Below the pieces are notes generated by a model. It was not told where the DNA came from. It was given only the letters and a program-made list of their open reading frames with translations, and ran no database searches. A program made the translations under genes and the position numbers. DNA of 64,000 bases from Bacteroides sp. AN502(2024) (GTDB taxonomy: Bacteria > Bacteroidota > Bacteroidia > Bacteroidales > Bacteroidaceae), in assembly GCF_041227145.1 (NCBI RefSeq), contig NZ_JBGFSP010000009.1, positions 124,001 through 188,000 of the forward strand. The letters run 5' to 3'. Below, piece after piece: positions 27,997 through 38,400 of this stretch; within the stretch, counting starts at the first letter, position 1; every line of letters begins with the position of its first letter.

Positions 27997-30900
27997 TCAG
28001 AATGAAAGATTTACCCCGAACGAATACTGTCTCATATACGGATAGGTAAAACCACGTTGTCCTAAATCATCCGTGACAGAACGTTCCGGATCAAGTCCCT
28101 TCGGCAAGTGATCGAACGTATAAAGATTCTCACCACTGAAGAAAACAGCCAGATTATTAACTCCAATCTTACTTATCCACTTGGACGGGAAATTATAAGA
28201 AAGCGTTATATTACGAATACTTAAGTACGATCCATCCTGTAAATAACGAGTTTGGACACGTGTATTGGCATTTGTATTTCCGGCTGCTTTCTCATAAATA
28301 CGGGGGAAATAACTAGTTGTATTTTCCGGGGTCCAATAATTCAACTGTGAATCGTAAACGGTAGTCCAGGCATCATAATGCGGATAAAACAAATCGTTCA
28401 TCACCCACAAATCCCGTTTACCTACTCCTTGCAGCAAGAATGACAGAGAAAAACCGTTCCAACTTGCACTGCCGTGAATACCATACTGATAACGCCGGGT
28501 ATTATTACCGATGATTTTACGGTCTCCCGGATCTTTCGTTGTACTGGTTCCGTTGTTGATGATATTGTTACCATCCAAATCTTTATATAATATATCTCCC
28601 GGATTCGGATTATACCCTTCCACTTTGGCAATACCCGTTTTCAATTTACCTTCCGCATCGAAATCGTCTGCCGTATATAAACGATCGGTCTCATATCCCC
28701 AAATCTCACCCAGTTCCATTCCTACACGATAGGTTTCATTACCATTCTTGTCCTTACCGAATAATCCTGTTTCGTTATTGTATTTAGTAATCTTTGTTTT
28801 CGAATCGTACAGATTGAAACCTAAGCCATATTTCACTTTCCCGATCTGATCGTTCCAATCAACAGATATTTCCCAACCTTTAGAACGAAGATCAGCTGTA
28901 TTCTGTAAAGGAGCACTTGCACCTAATACACCCGGAAGTTCAGAACCCGGAGCAAGCATACCCTTGGTATCCCTACGATACCAGTCGAATACCATATTCA
29001 ATCTGTTATCCAATAATCCAAGGTCGAATCCCACATCAATTGTCGTCACTTTTTCCCAAGTAAAACTATTACTAACCAATGCGGCAGGTTTCAAGGTAGT
29101 AACTTTACTACCGGAAACAGTCCAATAAGCTTGCTCTGCATCCATGCCGGGAATGTATGCGTAAGGAGTGATACTTTGATTTCCTATGTTACCCCAAGAA
29201 CCACGTAATTTCAAGTTGGAAAGAACTGAATTCAAAGGTTTCATAAATGCTTCCTCGCTGATACGCCATCCGACGGAAACAGAAGGGAAGAAACCGAAAC
29301 GGCTATTCTTCGGGAATTTGGAAGAACCGTCATAACGTCCGTTCGTTTCAAGCAAATACTTACCGGCAAACGAATAGTTGAGACGATAGAACAACCCTCT
29401 TACCGTATAACGTTCAAATTTGTCTTTGGCAAAATAATCACCTGTCGACTGCGAGATAGACGGCAGCTCTTCATTAATCATATTCATACGCGACATCTCC
29501 GCATAACGGTAGTCACTACTTTCCTGATTGAAACCTCCCATCACCGTTACATCATGTTTGCCCCACGAATTGCTATAGTTAGCATAGAAGTTCAATGCAT
29601 TATAATCCGTAATGCCATTGGAGTATTCATACTTGGAATTGGCAGTGGAAACTTCTTTCACAAAGTTGCCTCCATGTGCATAATAGAACTTCTTCTCAAA
29701 TTTCGTTTTTTCATTACTTAGATGATTGAATGTATACTCACCGATCAACTTCACATTCTTTAAGGGAGTGATCGTCACCTTGCCGAAGACGCGAAGATTA
29801 TTCTTCTGAATAGTGGTCGGATAGGCCAGATCAATCAAGTTACGAGGAGTATTGACCGGTAATTCTTCACCGTCGAGATTCATTGTTCCGGTAGGGAAAT
29901 AAGAAGGGAATGCGACTGCTGCTCCCCATATACCATACCCTCCGGAAGTTTCCGGCAATGAAGAGTTGGAGTTCGTATATTTAATATCCAATTCCGGAGT
30001 AATCCATGAAAATACGTCCGAGCGGAGATAAGATGACACGTTGTAACGTTTGTACGTATCTTTATCCGAAGCCAGCACCCCATTTTCATTGACCATACCG
30101 AAGGAGAAGCGATAAGAAATATCTTTCGTACCACCGCCTACCGAAATATTATGAGTTTGCTGGAAGCCGATCTCCATCATATCATCGAAAAGATCAGTTT
30201 CCGCCAAGCTGTAGCGCAGCCCGTCCACCATAGCATAACCATCCGGATATGCAGACGGATTGGCATTATATTCCTTCAAAAGTCCCAACCAAGTATTTAC
30301 GTTCTGACCGGTTTGATAATTGATCGTCCCCATATCTTTATAAGCTTGTACCGTTTGGAGTGGAGTAGCCTTATGAGGCATATTGGCAGGTCTGCTAAAG
30401 GAGAAATTATTCGAATAATTAATAGAAAGTTTAGTTGCCTCCGAACCTTTCTTCGTCGTAATCAGAATCACACCGAAAGCTGCCCGTGCTCCATAAATAG
30501 CGGAAGATGCCGCATCCTTCAAAACAGTCACTGATTCGATATCGTTCGGATCGAGCATATTAATATCCATCTCCACATTATCTACCAGCACCAGCGGTTT
30601 TCCATTCTTATCCAGACTGTTGACACCACGAATATTGAAACTCATTTCTTCACCGGGCCTTCCTGAATTACCTGTAATCTGCAAGCCAGGCATTGCCCCT
30701 TTCAAAGCGTCACTTACAGACACCACCGGACGATCACCTAAAACATCATCCATTTTCACACTACTCACCGCACCTGTCAGGTTTGCTTTCTTTTGTACGC
30801 CGTAGCCCACAACGACAATTTCATCTATTAACCGGGTATCTTCTTTCAGAGTTACATGGAGAGGACGTTGATCTTTTACCACCACTTCCTGTGTGGCATA

Positions 30901-31416
30901 GCCGATATACGATATGGATAAACGGTCATTCGGAGTGACCGTCAAGGAAAAATTGCCATCTATATCCGTAATGGTACCTTCCGTAGAATCGACCACTTTC
31001 ACATTTGCCCCAATCACCCCTTCACCTGCAGGATCAGTGATCCGTCCTTTTAAAACAAACGCTTTTCCCTGTCTTTTCTGTGATATCACTGCATGGAACA
31101 TAATCACCCGGTTTCCGTTCACTTCATAACTGACTTCCGTTCCCGCCAGCAATTGTCCCATCACATCATTAATAGTACCGTTATTTATATTCACAGAAAC
31201 TTTCCTATTCAAATCAATGTCATTATTACGGATCAGGAAAGAGCAATTGCCTTGCTTCTTTATCACTTCAATGGCTTCTTTTAAAGTAATATTGTCTACT
31301 TTCACACTGAATTTCTTACTTTGTACCTGTGCCGATAGCTGGAAACCACCGGTTAAAGCATTACCTACAGACAAAAGTAGAAGCATTAATAATATCCTTT
31401 TTACTATTAATCTCAT
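27997..31416 (-). CDS. SusC-type TonB-dependent transporter with STN signalling domain
   Basis: About 1,139 residues from 31416; an alternative ATG lies at 31440. Signal peptide, then a secretin/TonB short N-terminal (STN) domain (FSVKVDNITLKEAIEVIKKQGNCSFLI ... VSYEVNGNRVIMF). A CarboxypepD_reg-like domain (VLKGRITDPAGEGVIGANVKVVDSTEGTITDIDGNF), the TonB box region (DEIVVVGYGVQKKANLTGAVSSV), plug and barrel follow. It ends YMRQYSFGVNLSF with a terminal Phe. The STN domain is the part that contacts FecR anti-sigma factors, matching the sigma/anti-sigma pair directly upstream. Confidence 0.96.
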   Translation of the reverse strand: MRLIVKRILLMLLLLSVGNALTGGFQLSAQVQSKKFSVKVDNITLKEAIEVIKKQGNCSFLIRNNDIDLNRKVSVNINNGTINDVMGQLLAGTEVSYEVNGNRVIMFHAVISQKRQGKAFVLKGRITDPAGEGVIGANVKVVDSTEGTITDIDGNFSLTVTPNDRLSISYIGYATQEVVVKDQRPLHVTLKEDTRLIDEIVVVGYGVQKKANLTGAVSSVKMDDVLGDRPVVSVSDALKGAMPGLQITGNSGRPGEEMSFNIRGVNSLDKNGKPLVLVDNVEMDINMLDPNDIESVTVLKDAASSAIYGARAAFGVILITTKKGSEATKLSINYSNNFSFSRPANMPHKATPLQTVQAYKDMGTINYQTGQNVNTWLGLLKEYNANPSAYPDGYAMVDGLRYSLAETDLFDDMMEIGFQQTHNISVGGGTKDISYRFSFGMVNENGVLASDKDTYKRYNVSSYLRSDVFSWITPELDIKYTNSNSSLPETSGGYGIWGAAVAFPSYFPTGTMNLDGEELPVNTPRNLIDLAYPTTIQKNNLRVFGKVTITPLKNVKLIGEYTFNHLSNEKTKFEKKFYYAHGGNFVKEVSTANSKYEYSNGITDYNALNFYANYSNSWGKHDVTVMGGFNQESSDYRYAEMSRMNMINEELPSISQSTGDYFAKDKFERYTVRGLFYRLNYSFAGKYLLETNGRYDGSSKFPKNSRFGFFPSVSVGWRISEEAFMKPLNSVLSNLKLRGSWGNIGNQSITPYAYIPGMDAEQAYWTVSGSKVTTLKPAALVSNSFTWEKVTTIDVGFDLGLLDNRLNMVFDWYRRDTKGMLAPGSELPGVLGASAPLQNTADLRSKGWEISVDWNDQIGKVKYGLGFNLYDSKTKITKYNNETGLFGKDKNGNETYRVGMELGEIWGYETDRLYTADDFDAEGKLKTGIAKVEGYNPNPGDILYKDLDGNNIINNGTSTTKDPGDRKIIGNNTRRYQYGIHGSASWNGFSLSFLLQGVGKRDLWVMNDLFYPHYDAWTTVYDSQLNYWTPENTTSYFPRIYEKAAGNTNANTRVQTRYLQDGSYLSIRNITLSYNFPSKWISKIGVNNLAVFFSGENLYTFDHLPKGLDPERSVTDDLGQRGFTYPYMRQYSFGVNLSF

Positions 31417-31517
31417 ATTTCCACTATTAAAGGTTAACATAATATCTTTCTATACACCGCTGAACCGCCGATATATCTATCGACTAAGTTCCCAATCATA
31501 TTTTGTTTTTTCTTATT

Positions 31518-32540
31518 TTACCTCCTTTTCTTATCAGTTATAAAGATAGTGTCTCCACTAACTTTCCATGTATATTGCTCTTCAACGTTGATTTCTCCCA
31601 ATATATCATTGATACTTTGGTTACTATTAAAACATCCGGAAAAGCGTTCCGTTTTCAGACGCTCACTCTCTAAACAGATCTTCACCTGGAATTTGCGCTC
31701 CAGACGGTGTGCGATGTCGGCGAACGGAGCATTCTCAAATGTCAAGCCACCATCCAACCAGTCACAGGCAGAGCTGGCATTCGATTTCATTTTCTCCATG
31801 CACCCCGTACTCTTATCGTAAAAAGCCTGTTCGCTGGGGAATAGTTTCATCACCGAACCGGACACAGTGGATAAATTGACACGACCTTCCAACAAAGATA
31901 CCATTACATAATTGTCATCATCATAAGCGCGGACATTAAAAACAGTACCCACCACCTTTACCTGCACCCCATTCGTATTTACGAAGAAAGGAATCTTCTC
32001 ATTTTTCGCCACCCTGAAATATCCTTCGCCATCAAGCGTGACATCACGTTCACGAATGCCGAATCCACGGCAATAACGTAACACCGAACCAGCATTCAAT
32101 GAAACCTCTGTTCCATCCGGAAGCACGATATTTGTCCGCGAACCGGCCGGCACTTTAATTTCATAAGGAGAATCCGCATTCGTATATACTTCCGTAAGAT
32201 TTTCAGTATAAGTGTACCATAAGTAATTACAACTCAACAACAAAATAATTGCAGCAGCCACCTTCAGACATACGGGCACTGTCTTTCGTGGACGGACAGG
32301 CTTCATCTCTGCCGCGGCTATTTTTTCTTTTATCTGTGATAAATTAGCATCCTCTACTTGGGCAAATGCAGGCACAGAAGAAACAGCCCATACCGCAGAC
32401 ATCTCCCGGAAAATTTTAGCAGCATCTTCATGGGAAGCCAGATAAGCGAGCAGGGTCTCTTTCTCTTCTTCGGTACAGTCACCGGACAGATAGTTGCTTA
32501 TCCGGATTTCCAATTCTTCTATATGATAAGAGTTATTCAT
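31518..32540 (-). CDS. FecR-family anti-sigma factor
   Basis: 340 residues. The N-terminal cytoplasmic part (DUF4880-like, about 1-90) would hold the ECF sigma factor. One membrane helix lies near residues 88-105 (LKVAAAIILLLSCNYLWY). The periplasmic FecR domain contains SRTNIVLPDGTEVSLNAGSVLRYCRGFG and DVTLDGEGYFRVA. The C-terminal DUF4974 has APFADIAHRLERKFQVKI ... SGCFNSNQSINDIL. It transmits the state of the linked SusC STN domain to the sigma factor. 78 bp after the sigma gene, 101 bp before susC. Confidence 0.94.
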   Translation of the reverse strand: MNNSYHIEELEIRISNYLSGDCTEEEKETLLAYLASHEDAAKIFREMSAVWAVSSVPAFAQVEDANLSQIKEKIAAAEMKPVRPRKTVPVCLKVAAAIILLLSCNYLWYTYTENLTEVYTNADSPYEIKVPAGSRTNIVLPDGTEVSLNAGSVLRYCRGFGIRERDVTLDGEGYFRVAKNEKIPFFVNTNGVQVKVVGTVFNVRAYDDDNYVMVSLLEGRVNLSTVSGSVMKLFPSEQAFYDKSTGCMEKMKSNASSACDWLDGGLTFENAPFADIAHRLERKFQVKICLESERLKTERFSGCFNSNQSINDILGEINVEEQYTWKVSGDTIFITDKKRR

Positions 32541-32617
32541 ATACGTACTTTTTCTATGTGTGTATATAACTGGATACGCAATAAAAAAAGAAACGTTTAA
32601 AAGAAAAGCAATTTTTT

Positions 32618-33205
32618 TTAGAGAAACATCAAAATAGCTATCATATAAGGAGTATCCAGTGATTCACGCAACTTAGTCAATGCTATTTTCATCTGCACTC
32701 TTACAGTGCTCACATTAATATTATGCTCCTCGGCAATTTCACTGTATGTCTTCCCCTCATACAAACTCGCTTTAAATATGGCACGGCATCTGGCCGGCAA
32801 TTCCTCCACCTTCTTCATGATGATGGTATTCATTTCGCTATGCTCCAACGCCTGTAAAGGGTTATCGGAAGAAAGAATATGATTTTCGAGAAAAGTCCAG
32901 ATCTCCTCCATTTGTTCTGTCATCTGTTTTTCATTGAAATAAGAAGAGCGCAGATAACTGATGCTCGCATTTTGAATGGCACGTCGCAAATAGGGAAGAG
33001 CCGGATAAGTGATGTGATGTCGATTCTGCCAGAAAGCAACAAAGACATCATTCACAATCTCCCCTGCCACCCTTTTATCATGTACATAATAAACGGCTAT
33101 CGCACACAGATAAAGGTAGTAAGTATGATAGATTTTATCAAATGCTTTGGTATTACCTTGATTTAACTGTTCAATTAGATTTTCAGAGATTTCCGGTAGA
33201 TTCAT
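32618..33205 (-). CDS. ECF RNA polymerase sigma factor (RpoE/FecI type)
   Basis: 195 residues. Sigma-2 region (FDKIYHTYYLYLCAIAVYYVHDKRVAGEIVNDVFVAFWQNR) and sigma-4 region (ELPARCRAIFKASLYEGKTYSEIAEEHNINVSTVRVQMKIALTKLRESL). It would direct transcription of the downstream anti-sigma/SusC/SusD/sulfatase/GH2 genes once released by FecR. The locus therefore has two regulators, this pair and the hybrid sensor. Begins 21 bp after the AbgT-type transporter gene stop, on the same strand. Confidence 0.94.
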   Translation of the reverse strand: MNLPEISENLIEQLNQGNTKAFDKIYHTYYLYLCAIAVYYVHDKRVAGEIVNDVFVAFWQNRHHITYPALPYLRRAIQNASISYLRSSYFNEKQMTEQMEEIWTFLENHILSSDNPLQALEHSEMNTIIMKKVEELPARCRAIFKASLYEGKTYSEIAEEHNINVSTVRVQMKIALTKLRESLDTPYMIAILMFL

Positions 33206-33226
33206 TCGTTATCTTTTTTATTAAAA

Positions 33227-34681
33227 CTACAATCCCATCGGTATTTTCAACAAATACCAAACTATAAACAACAACGTCCAGACCATCAGAATACCTAATG
33301 AATATCTCCAGGTATATTTAAGCAATGAACCATACGTAATCTGCTTGTCATACTGTCGCATATAGGTGAGCACCAGAGGCATATAGAATAAGAAAGGAGT
33401 AATGGCATTCGTCGAGCTGTCTCCGATACGGAAAGCACATTGCGTTATATCCGGAGCAATTCCCATTTGTGCAAACATCGGAATAAAGATGAAAGACATA
33501 AAAGACCATTTGGAGGTAGCAGATACCATAATCAGGTTTATCAATGCCGTGAATAGAATAAACAGGACGAGAGCAGACAAAGGAGCCGGTTCAAATGAAG
33601 AAAGCAGGTCAGCTCCCATAATGGCCATACATTTGTCCAGATGAGAATATTCAAAACAGGCAAACATCTGCGCAGCAAAAAAAGCAATAACAAAATACAC
33701 CCCCAGAAGTTTCATCGGCTGTGTAAGTCCTTCAATCACATCATTGTCTGTGCGATACCGTCCGGAACTGAATCCATAAGCCATTCCCGTAATACCTGCT
33801 CCCAAAGAAAGCAAAAACAAAATGCCGGCAATAAAAGGCGAATGCATCAAACCACCATTCACACCCCGCAAAATCCCATAAGAAGAAAAAGTAAGCCACA
33901 AGATAAGAGCTACATAGATCGCTGCCACAACAATGGAAATCATAATGGCACGCTGCTCTTTACGAGATAGAGGATGGTAAGCCGCCACCTTCATACTACC
34001 TTCATACTTACCTAACGTAGGAAGAAGCCATTTTTGAGTAATCCAATACACAATAGCCGTAATGGCCACTGTTGAAGCACTCATAAAGAAGTAATTGCAA
34101 AGAGGTTCTGTATTCCCCTGATAACCCGTTTGTGCCAGTGCAGCCTCTTGCGTGGTATGCGCCAACAACGGGTCCATCGTACTCAATACAATATTGGCAC
34201 TATACCCGCATGCAACGGAAACATAAGCCGTAACAATCCCTGCAATCGGATGAAGCCCCACCCATTGGAACAGCATAGCAGCAATAGGCAATAAGATGAT
34301 ATATCCACCATCACCAATGGCATTCGACAGCAAACCAAGCACGATCACCCACCAGACAATCTTCCTCTTTTCCTGCCGGTTTCCCACCCCCATACGGATA
34401 CATGCATCAATAAAACCGGAATGTTGTGCCACTCCCAGTCCGAACATCGCAATAATCACCATCCCCAACGGAGCAAAGCCCGTAAAGTTCTTGATAGCGT
34501 TCCGCAACCACCAACGGATTCCTTCCGGACTCAGCAAGCTTTGTACACGGATGTCCTCACCTGTCTGCGGCAATGTCACTTTCAATCCATAGATATCACA
34601 TATCCATGAAAGAAAGACCACTGCCATTGTCAGCAGCAGGAACATCGTAGCGGGATGGGGCATGCGCCATTTATTCTTCAT
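33227..34681 (-). CDS. AbgT-family transporter
   Basis: 484-residue inner-membrane protein with about 12 hydrophobic segments. Family signatures of AbgT/MtrF are visible: FTGFAPLGMVIIAMFGLGVAQHSGFIDA near the N-terminus and RIGDSSTNAITPFLFYMPLVLTY near the C-terminus. Known members import p-aminobenzoyl-glutamate or export sulfonamides and p-aminobenzoate, so folate-related transport is likely. The ATG at 34681 is preferred (MKNKWRMPHPATMF); it overlaps the response-regulator stop by 11 bp, suggesting coupling. The open frame extends to 34747, but that part duplicates regulator coding sequence. Confidence 0.9.
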   Translation of the reverse strand: MKNKWRMPHPATMFLLLTMAVVFLSWICDIYGLKVTLPQTGEDIRVQSLLSPEGIRWWLRNAIKNFTGFAPLGMVIIAMFGLGVAQHSGFIDACIRMGVGNRQEKRKIVWWVIVLGLLSNAIGDGGYIILLPIAAMLFQWVGLHPIAGIVTAYVSVACGYSANIVLSTMDPLLAHTTQEAALAQTGYQGNTEPLCNYFFMSASTVAITAIVYWITQKWLLPTLGKYEGSMKVAAYHPLSRKEQRAIMISIVVAAIYVALILWLTFSSYGILRGVNGGLMHSPFIAGILFLLSLGAGITGMAYGFSSGRYRTDNDVIEGLTQPMKLLGVYFVIAFFAAQMFACFEYSHLDKCMAIMGADLLSSFEPAPLSALVLFILFTALINLIMVSATSKWSFMSFIFIPMFAQMGIAPDITQCAFRIGDSSTNAITPFLFYMPLVLTYMRQYDKQITYGSLLKYTWRYSLGILMVWTLLFIVWYLLKIPMGL

Positions 34682-35399
34682 CAGGCTCCAGATTATCCAG
34701 ATCGATAATGCGCAATTCCAATGCACGTACTGCCAACCGGGTAGCATTCACTCCCACCCGTTCCCCATTCGGGAAAAGGCGTCCGATAAGATCATTCTGC
34801 CGTTTTTCCAATGATTTCACACCAAAAGGCATCCCCTTCAGATTGGAAATCATCTCCTTCGTATATCCTAATGCCAGATGACGGAGAAAACGTTCGTCAT
34901 ATTCGTCAATATCATAACTGATGACAGCCTCCTGACGCTTGGCATCATTGGCTACAGATTTCTTGAAACGATCTACAATCTTTTCCAGAATCGGATAGTT
35001 GAATACCAATTTCTTTCCGTCCATCACAGCCTGTACATCTGTTTTCGTCAGGAGTTCACCTGTTTTGAGGATGATTCCGTCCGCACCGGCATTCAATACA
35101 TCCACCCACAACTTCTCGTTCAGAATCTCACCCGTGAAGATCAGTACCCGAACTCCTTTGTAACGTTTGAATATATTCTTGCAAATATCAACACCGATGG
35201 TCGTAGAACCTCCCAGTCCTAAGTCCAACAATACCAGGTCGGGAAGCCGGGCCTCCATCAACGGCCAAAACTCATTTTCCGTCATGGCCGTGCCGATCAC
35301 TTCCGCATTCGGTATTTCATGACGGAATATTTCTTCCGTCCCTTTCAACTCCAGTTTTACATCCTCTACAATAATAACTTTAAACTTCTGTTCTTCCAT
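34671..35399 (-). CDS. Response regulator with atypical C-terminal output domain
   Basis: 242 residues. Receiver domain about 1-130: acidic pocket VEDVKLE, phosphoacceptor Asp in LVLLDLGLGG, Thr switch in VLIFTGE, Lys in IILKTGE. The C-terminal 90 residues look like a distant LuxR-type helix-turn-helix (ERFLRHLALGYTKEMISNLKGMPFGVKSLEKRQNDLIGRLF), but longer than GerE. Lies between the double-module sensor (35 bp upstream) and the AbgT-type transporter (11-bp overlap), so probably the partner of that sensor and a regulator of transport. DNA-binding role is inference. Confidence 0.87.
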   Translation of the reverse strand: MEEQKFKVIIVEDVKLELKGTEEIFRHEIPNAEVIGTAMTENEFWPLMEARLPDLVLLDLGLGGSTTIGVDICKNIFKRYKGVRVLIFTGEILNEKLWVDVLNAGADGIILKTGELLTKTDVQAVMDGKKLVFNYPILEKIVDRFKKSVANDAKRQEAVISYDIDEYDERFLRHLALGYTKEMISNLKGMPFGVKSLEKRQNDLIGRLFPNGERVGVNATRLAVRALELRIIDLDNLEPDEE

Positions 35400-35433
35400 A
35401 TTCCTTATCTACTAACTTTTATGTGTTTTCCTT

Positions 35434-38400
35434 TTATCTTTGCGGAATGGTGAAATAAACCGTAAACCCGCCTCCTTCAGCCGGCTCGGCATTGATACGG
35501 CATCCCCTACGTCCCGCAAATTCATCGTGGTCGCGGATGATCTGCTTGCATACCAGATATTCCGTTCCCCTCAACTCCCCTTTTTCACCGGAAGTCATAC
35601 GTGCCAGATTCGGATAAAACAGTTGATTCAACTCTTCCACACTCTTCTCACGTCTCGTATCCGTAAAGAGGAAACGAATATATTCATGATCCTTACGTGC
35701 CTGCAGACGTATCACTCCATCTTCACGCACAGTCAATGCTTCATCAATCAAATTCTCCAACAGAAAACGCAACTGATTCACGTCTCCCATCACCTTCGCC
35801 TCCATCGGCTCTATCTCCAGTTCTATCCTCTCCGGCCTATTCTTCATCCACTTCTTGAAATATTTCCCCGCAGCATCCCAAAGTTCCTGTACCGGAATCA
35901 CGGTACGCCGGAAAGTGACTTCCTCGAGTTGACGGGAAGCACACGAACTCAAAATCGTAAAGATTCCCTTATAGTATTCAATCAACTCCGTCATCGTCTC
36001 TACCGCTTCACGCTCCTCCGTTTCCGAAAGATTCAGCTCATTCAACCGTCCTACAATCTGTTTGATCTTATTCGGATAATAAACGGTCTCATGTTTAATA
36101 GTCGACAGACAGTTGTCAAGCACCATATTCTGTACATGCAACATGCTGTCTTCCCAGGAAGCCCGGCGTGTTTCTTCATGTGCCGACTCAATGTCCCGGT
36201 ATTGGGTAGCCAGTTTCACCACTGCGTTAAACACGACAATAGTCACATAACGCGCTACCAGTTCAAAAAGCAACCGATCCGTCTCCAGTTCCGTTCCCTC
36301 CCTGCGCTCCAGATAAAGCACACCGACACATGGATGCTCGCCCCCTGTTTCCACCATCAGCGGAATGGCCTGAAGATGCTGTCCGGAAAGATATTCCCCG
36401 GAATTAAAACACTGCTCTACCATCTCCGGCATTTCCTGTCCGGGACGAGAAGCATATTCCAGCCGGTGTGTCGTTTCGTTATAAACAGCAATTCCCATCC
36501 GGTCAATCGTCAATAATTCATTGACCGAATCGAATGCTTCATCCACAATACGTTGAGGAATTTCTTTAAGCGTACTTTCTTCCCGTTGGAGAGCCTCTGC
36601 CTTTTCCTGTTCCTGTGGTCTGACCAAAGATGCGGCAAACACCTTCCGGTTAATTTCAAGTACCTGCTCAAGATTCAAACGATTCTGCAAACGTTTTCTC
36701 ATGTACAGGAAATAATATCCGACCAACGAAACAACCAATAGAACAAAGCATAAAATAATTCCCACCGTCTTATTGGTATTCGAACGCTCCAACTGCCGGC
36801 AATACGCTTCGAGAGTTTGATCCTCTCCCTGCAACTTATACAAATCCGTGAATGCCGAATTATTATAACTGTATGCATCCAACTGTTTCAAAGCCAGGAA
36901 AGCAACCGACGCCTCATTCCTGATATCCAGAATTACATGATAATCCGAATCAAACAGTTCATTCCACCAACTGATTTCAGCAGGTGTTCCTTCACCTACC
37001 AGCTTCATATACCGGTGTGGCCGATCCGGACGCGCATATTTTTCATAATGCTCATTCAGAAAAAGCATGGCAGAATCTATATATTGCAAAGCTAACTCAT
37101 AATTTTCGTCCACATTGGCAAAATAGGCGGCATTGGCATAATCCGACGCTACATCCAGCAGATCCTCATACGCAGAATCCGTAACTACTATAACCGGATC
37201 GTCGTCCTGCAACATGGGAGGAGCCGGATCATGCAGACAAGAAACCATGCTCGACGGAAGCATCAAGCAAAGTAGCAATCCCCCCATCGCTTTACGCACT
37301 CCCGAAGGCAAACGGAAATAGAAACGACTTCCCTTCCCCAGTTCACTCTCCACATCAAAGACGCATCCCCGGAACACATCATTCGTTTTCTTATACTTCT
37401 CAATAATGCCCTTGCAATTCATCAATCCGAAACCACTGCCTTTGTTTTCTTTCAACACTTCCGGATCAGCTGCATTCTTCATTCCGATCACACGGGAATC
37501 ATATACCTTCTCACCAATGATGTGCGCCACATCCTCTTCGGAAATACCTCTTCCGTTATCCTCCACGGAAATCTCGATATATGCATCCTCCGTAGTGCGG
37601 GCATATACTTTGATGATTCCTCCTTCCGGAGTATATTTACGGGCATTTTCCGCCAACGTATTAATCATAAACAGAGTCAGTGCCCGGTCGGCCTTCACCA
37701 TCACCGTGGCCGGTTCAATCTCCAACTTCTGATTTTTCATTTCAAAAGCACGTCTTCCCTTGCCTAGCAACTCAAACAGCTCATTGAGATTGAAAGTCTC
37801 AATATTCAGGCTAAGCGTTCCCTGCTTCATCTTAATCCAAAGAGCCAGAATATCGTTGTACTCATTAATCGTAGTTACCAGCTCGTCAATGTATTGATAC
37901 TTCTCTTTCTTGATCTTCGCATTATCAATATACCCCCGCTCCGTCAACTTATGCACCTCGTTCAAGATCCGGTCGATATAAGGATTAATCCCATTGACAA
38001 TCGCCAGACAAGCCTTCTTGATCAGATTCTGGCGTTTATTTCCCGCAATATGTTGTTCGTAAACATACCGTTGCTTTTCCAGCTGCATCCGCTCGTCGCT
38101 CAACGCTTCTACCATCTGCTCATTGTCCGCAGCCCAGATAATATACGGCTCAAGCACATGCACTAACGCTTTCTCATCACGGTTCAACCGATGCAGAGGA
38201 ACCAATGCCGCTTTCCCCTCCTCCGGAATTTCCAGTTGAAGACGTCCTTTTCCAAATAATTGATCAATGCCTTGTTGAATGAACGGAACATTCATCGGAA
38301 TAGACGAAGTAATATCCCGGCAAAGAGTCAGAATCCGTTGCAGCCGTTCCACGTCTACCTGATTCCTTATTTTAGACCGTTTATTAAAAAACCACCAGAG

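Noticed and set aside
35440..36516. Long plus-strand open frame (358 codons)
   Set aside because: Antisense shadow of the double-module sensor gene; no domain, no start region, and the minus frame has clear ATPase and GAF motifs.
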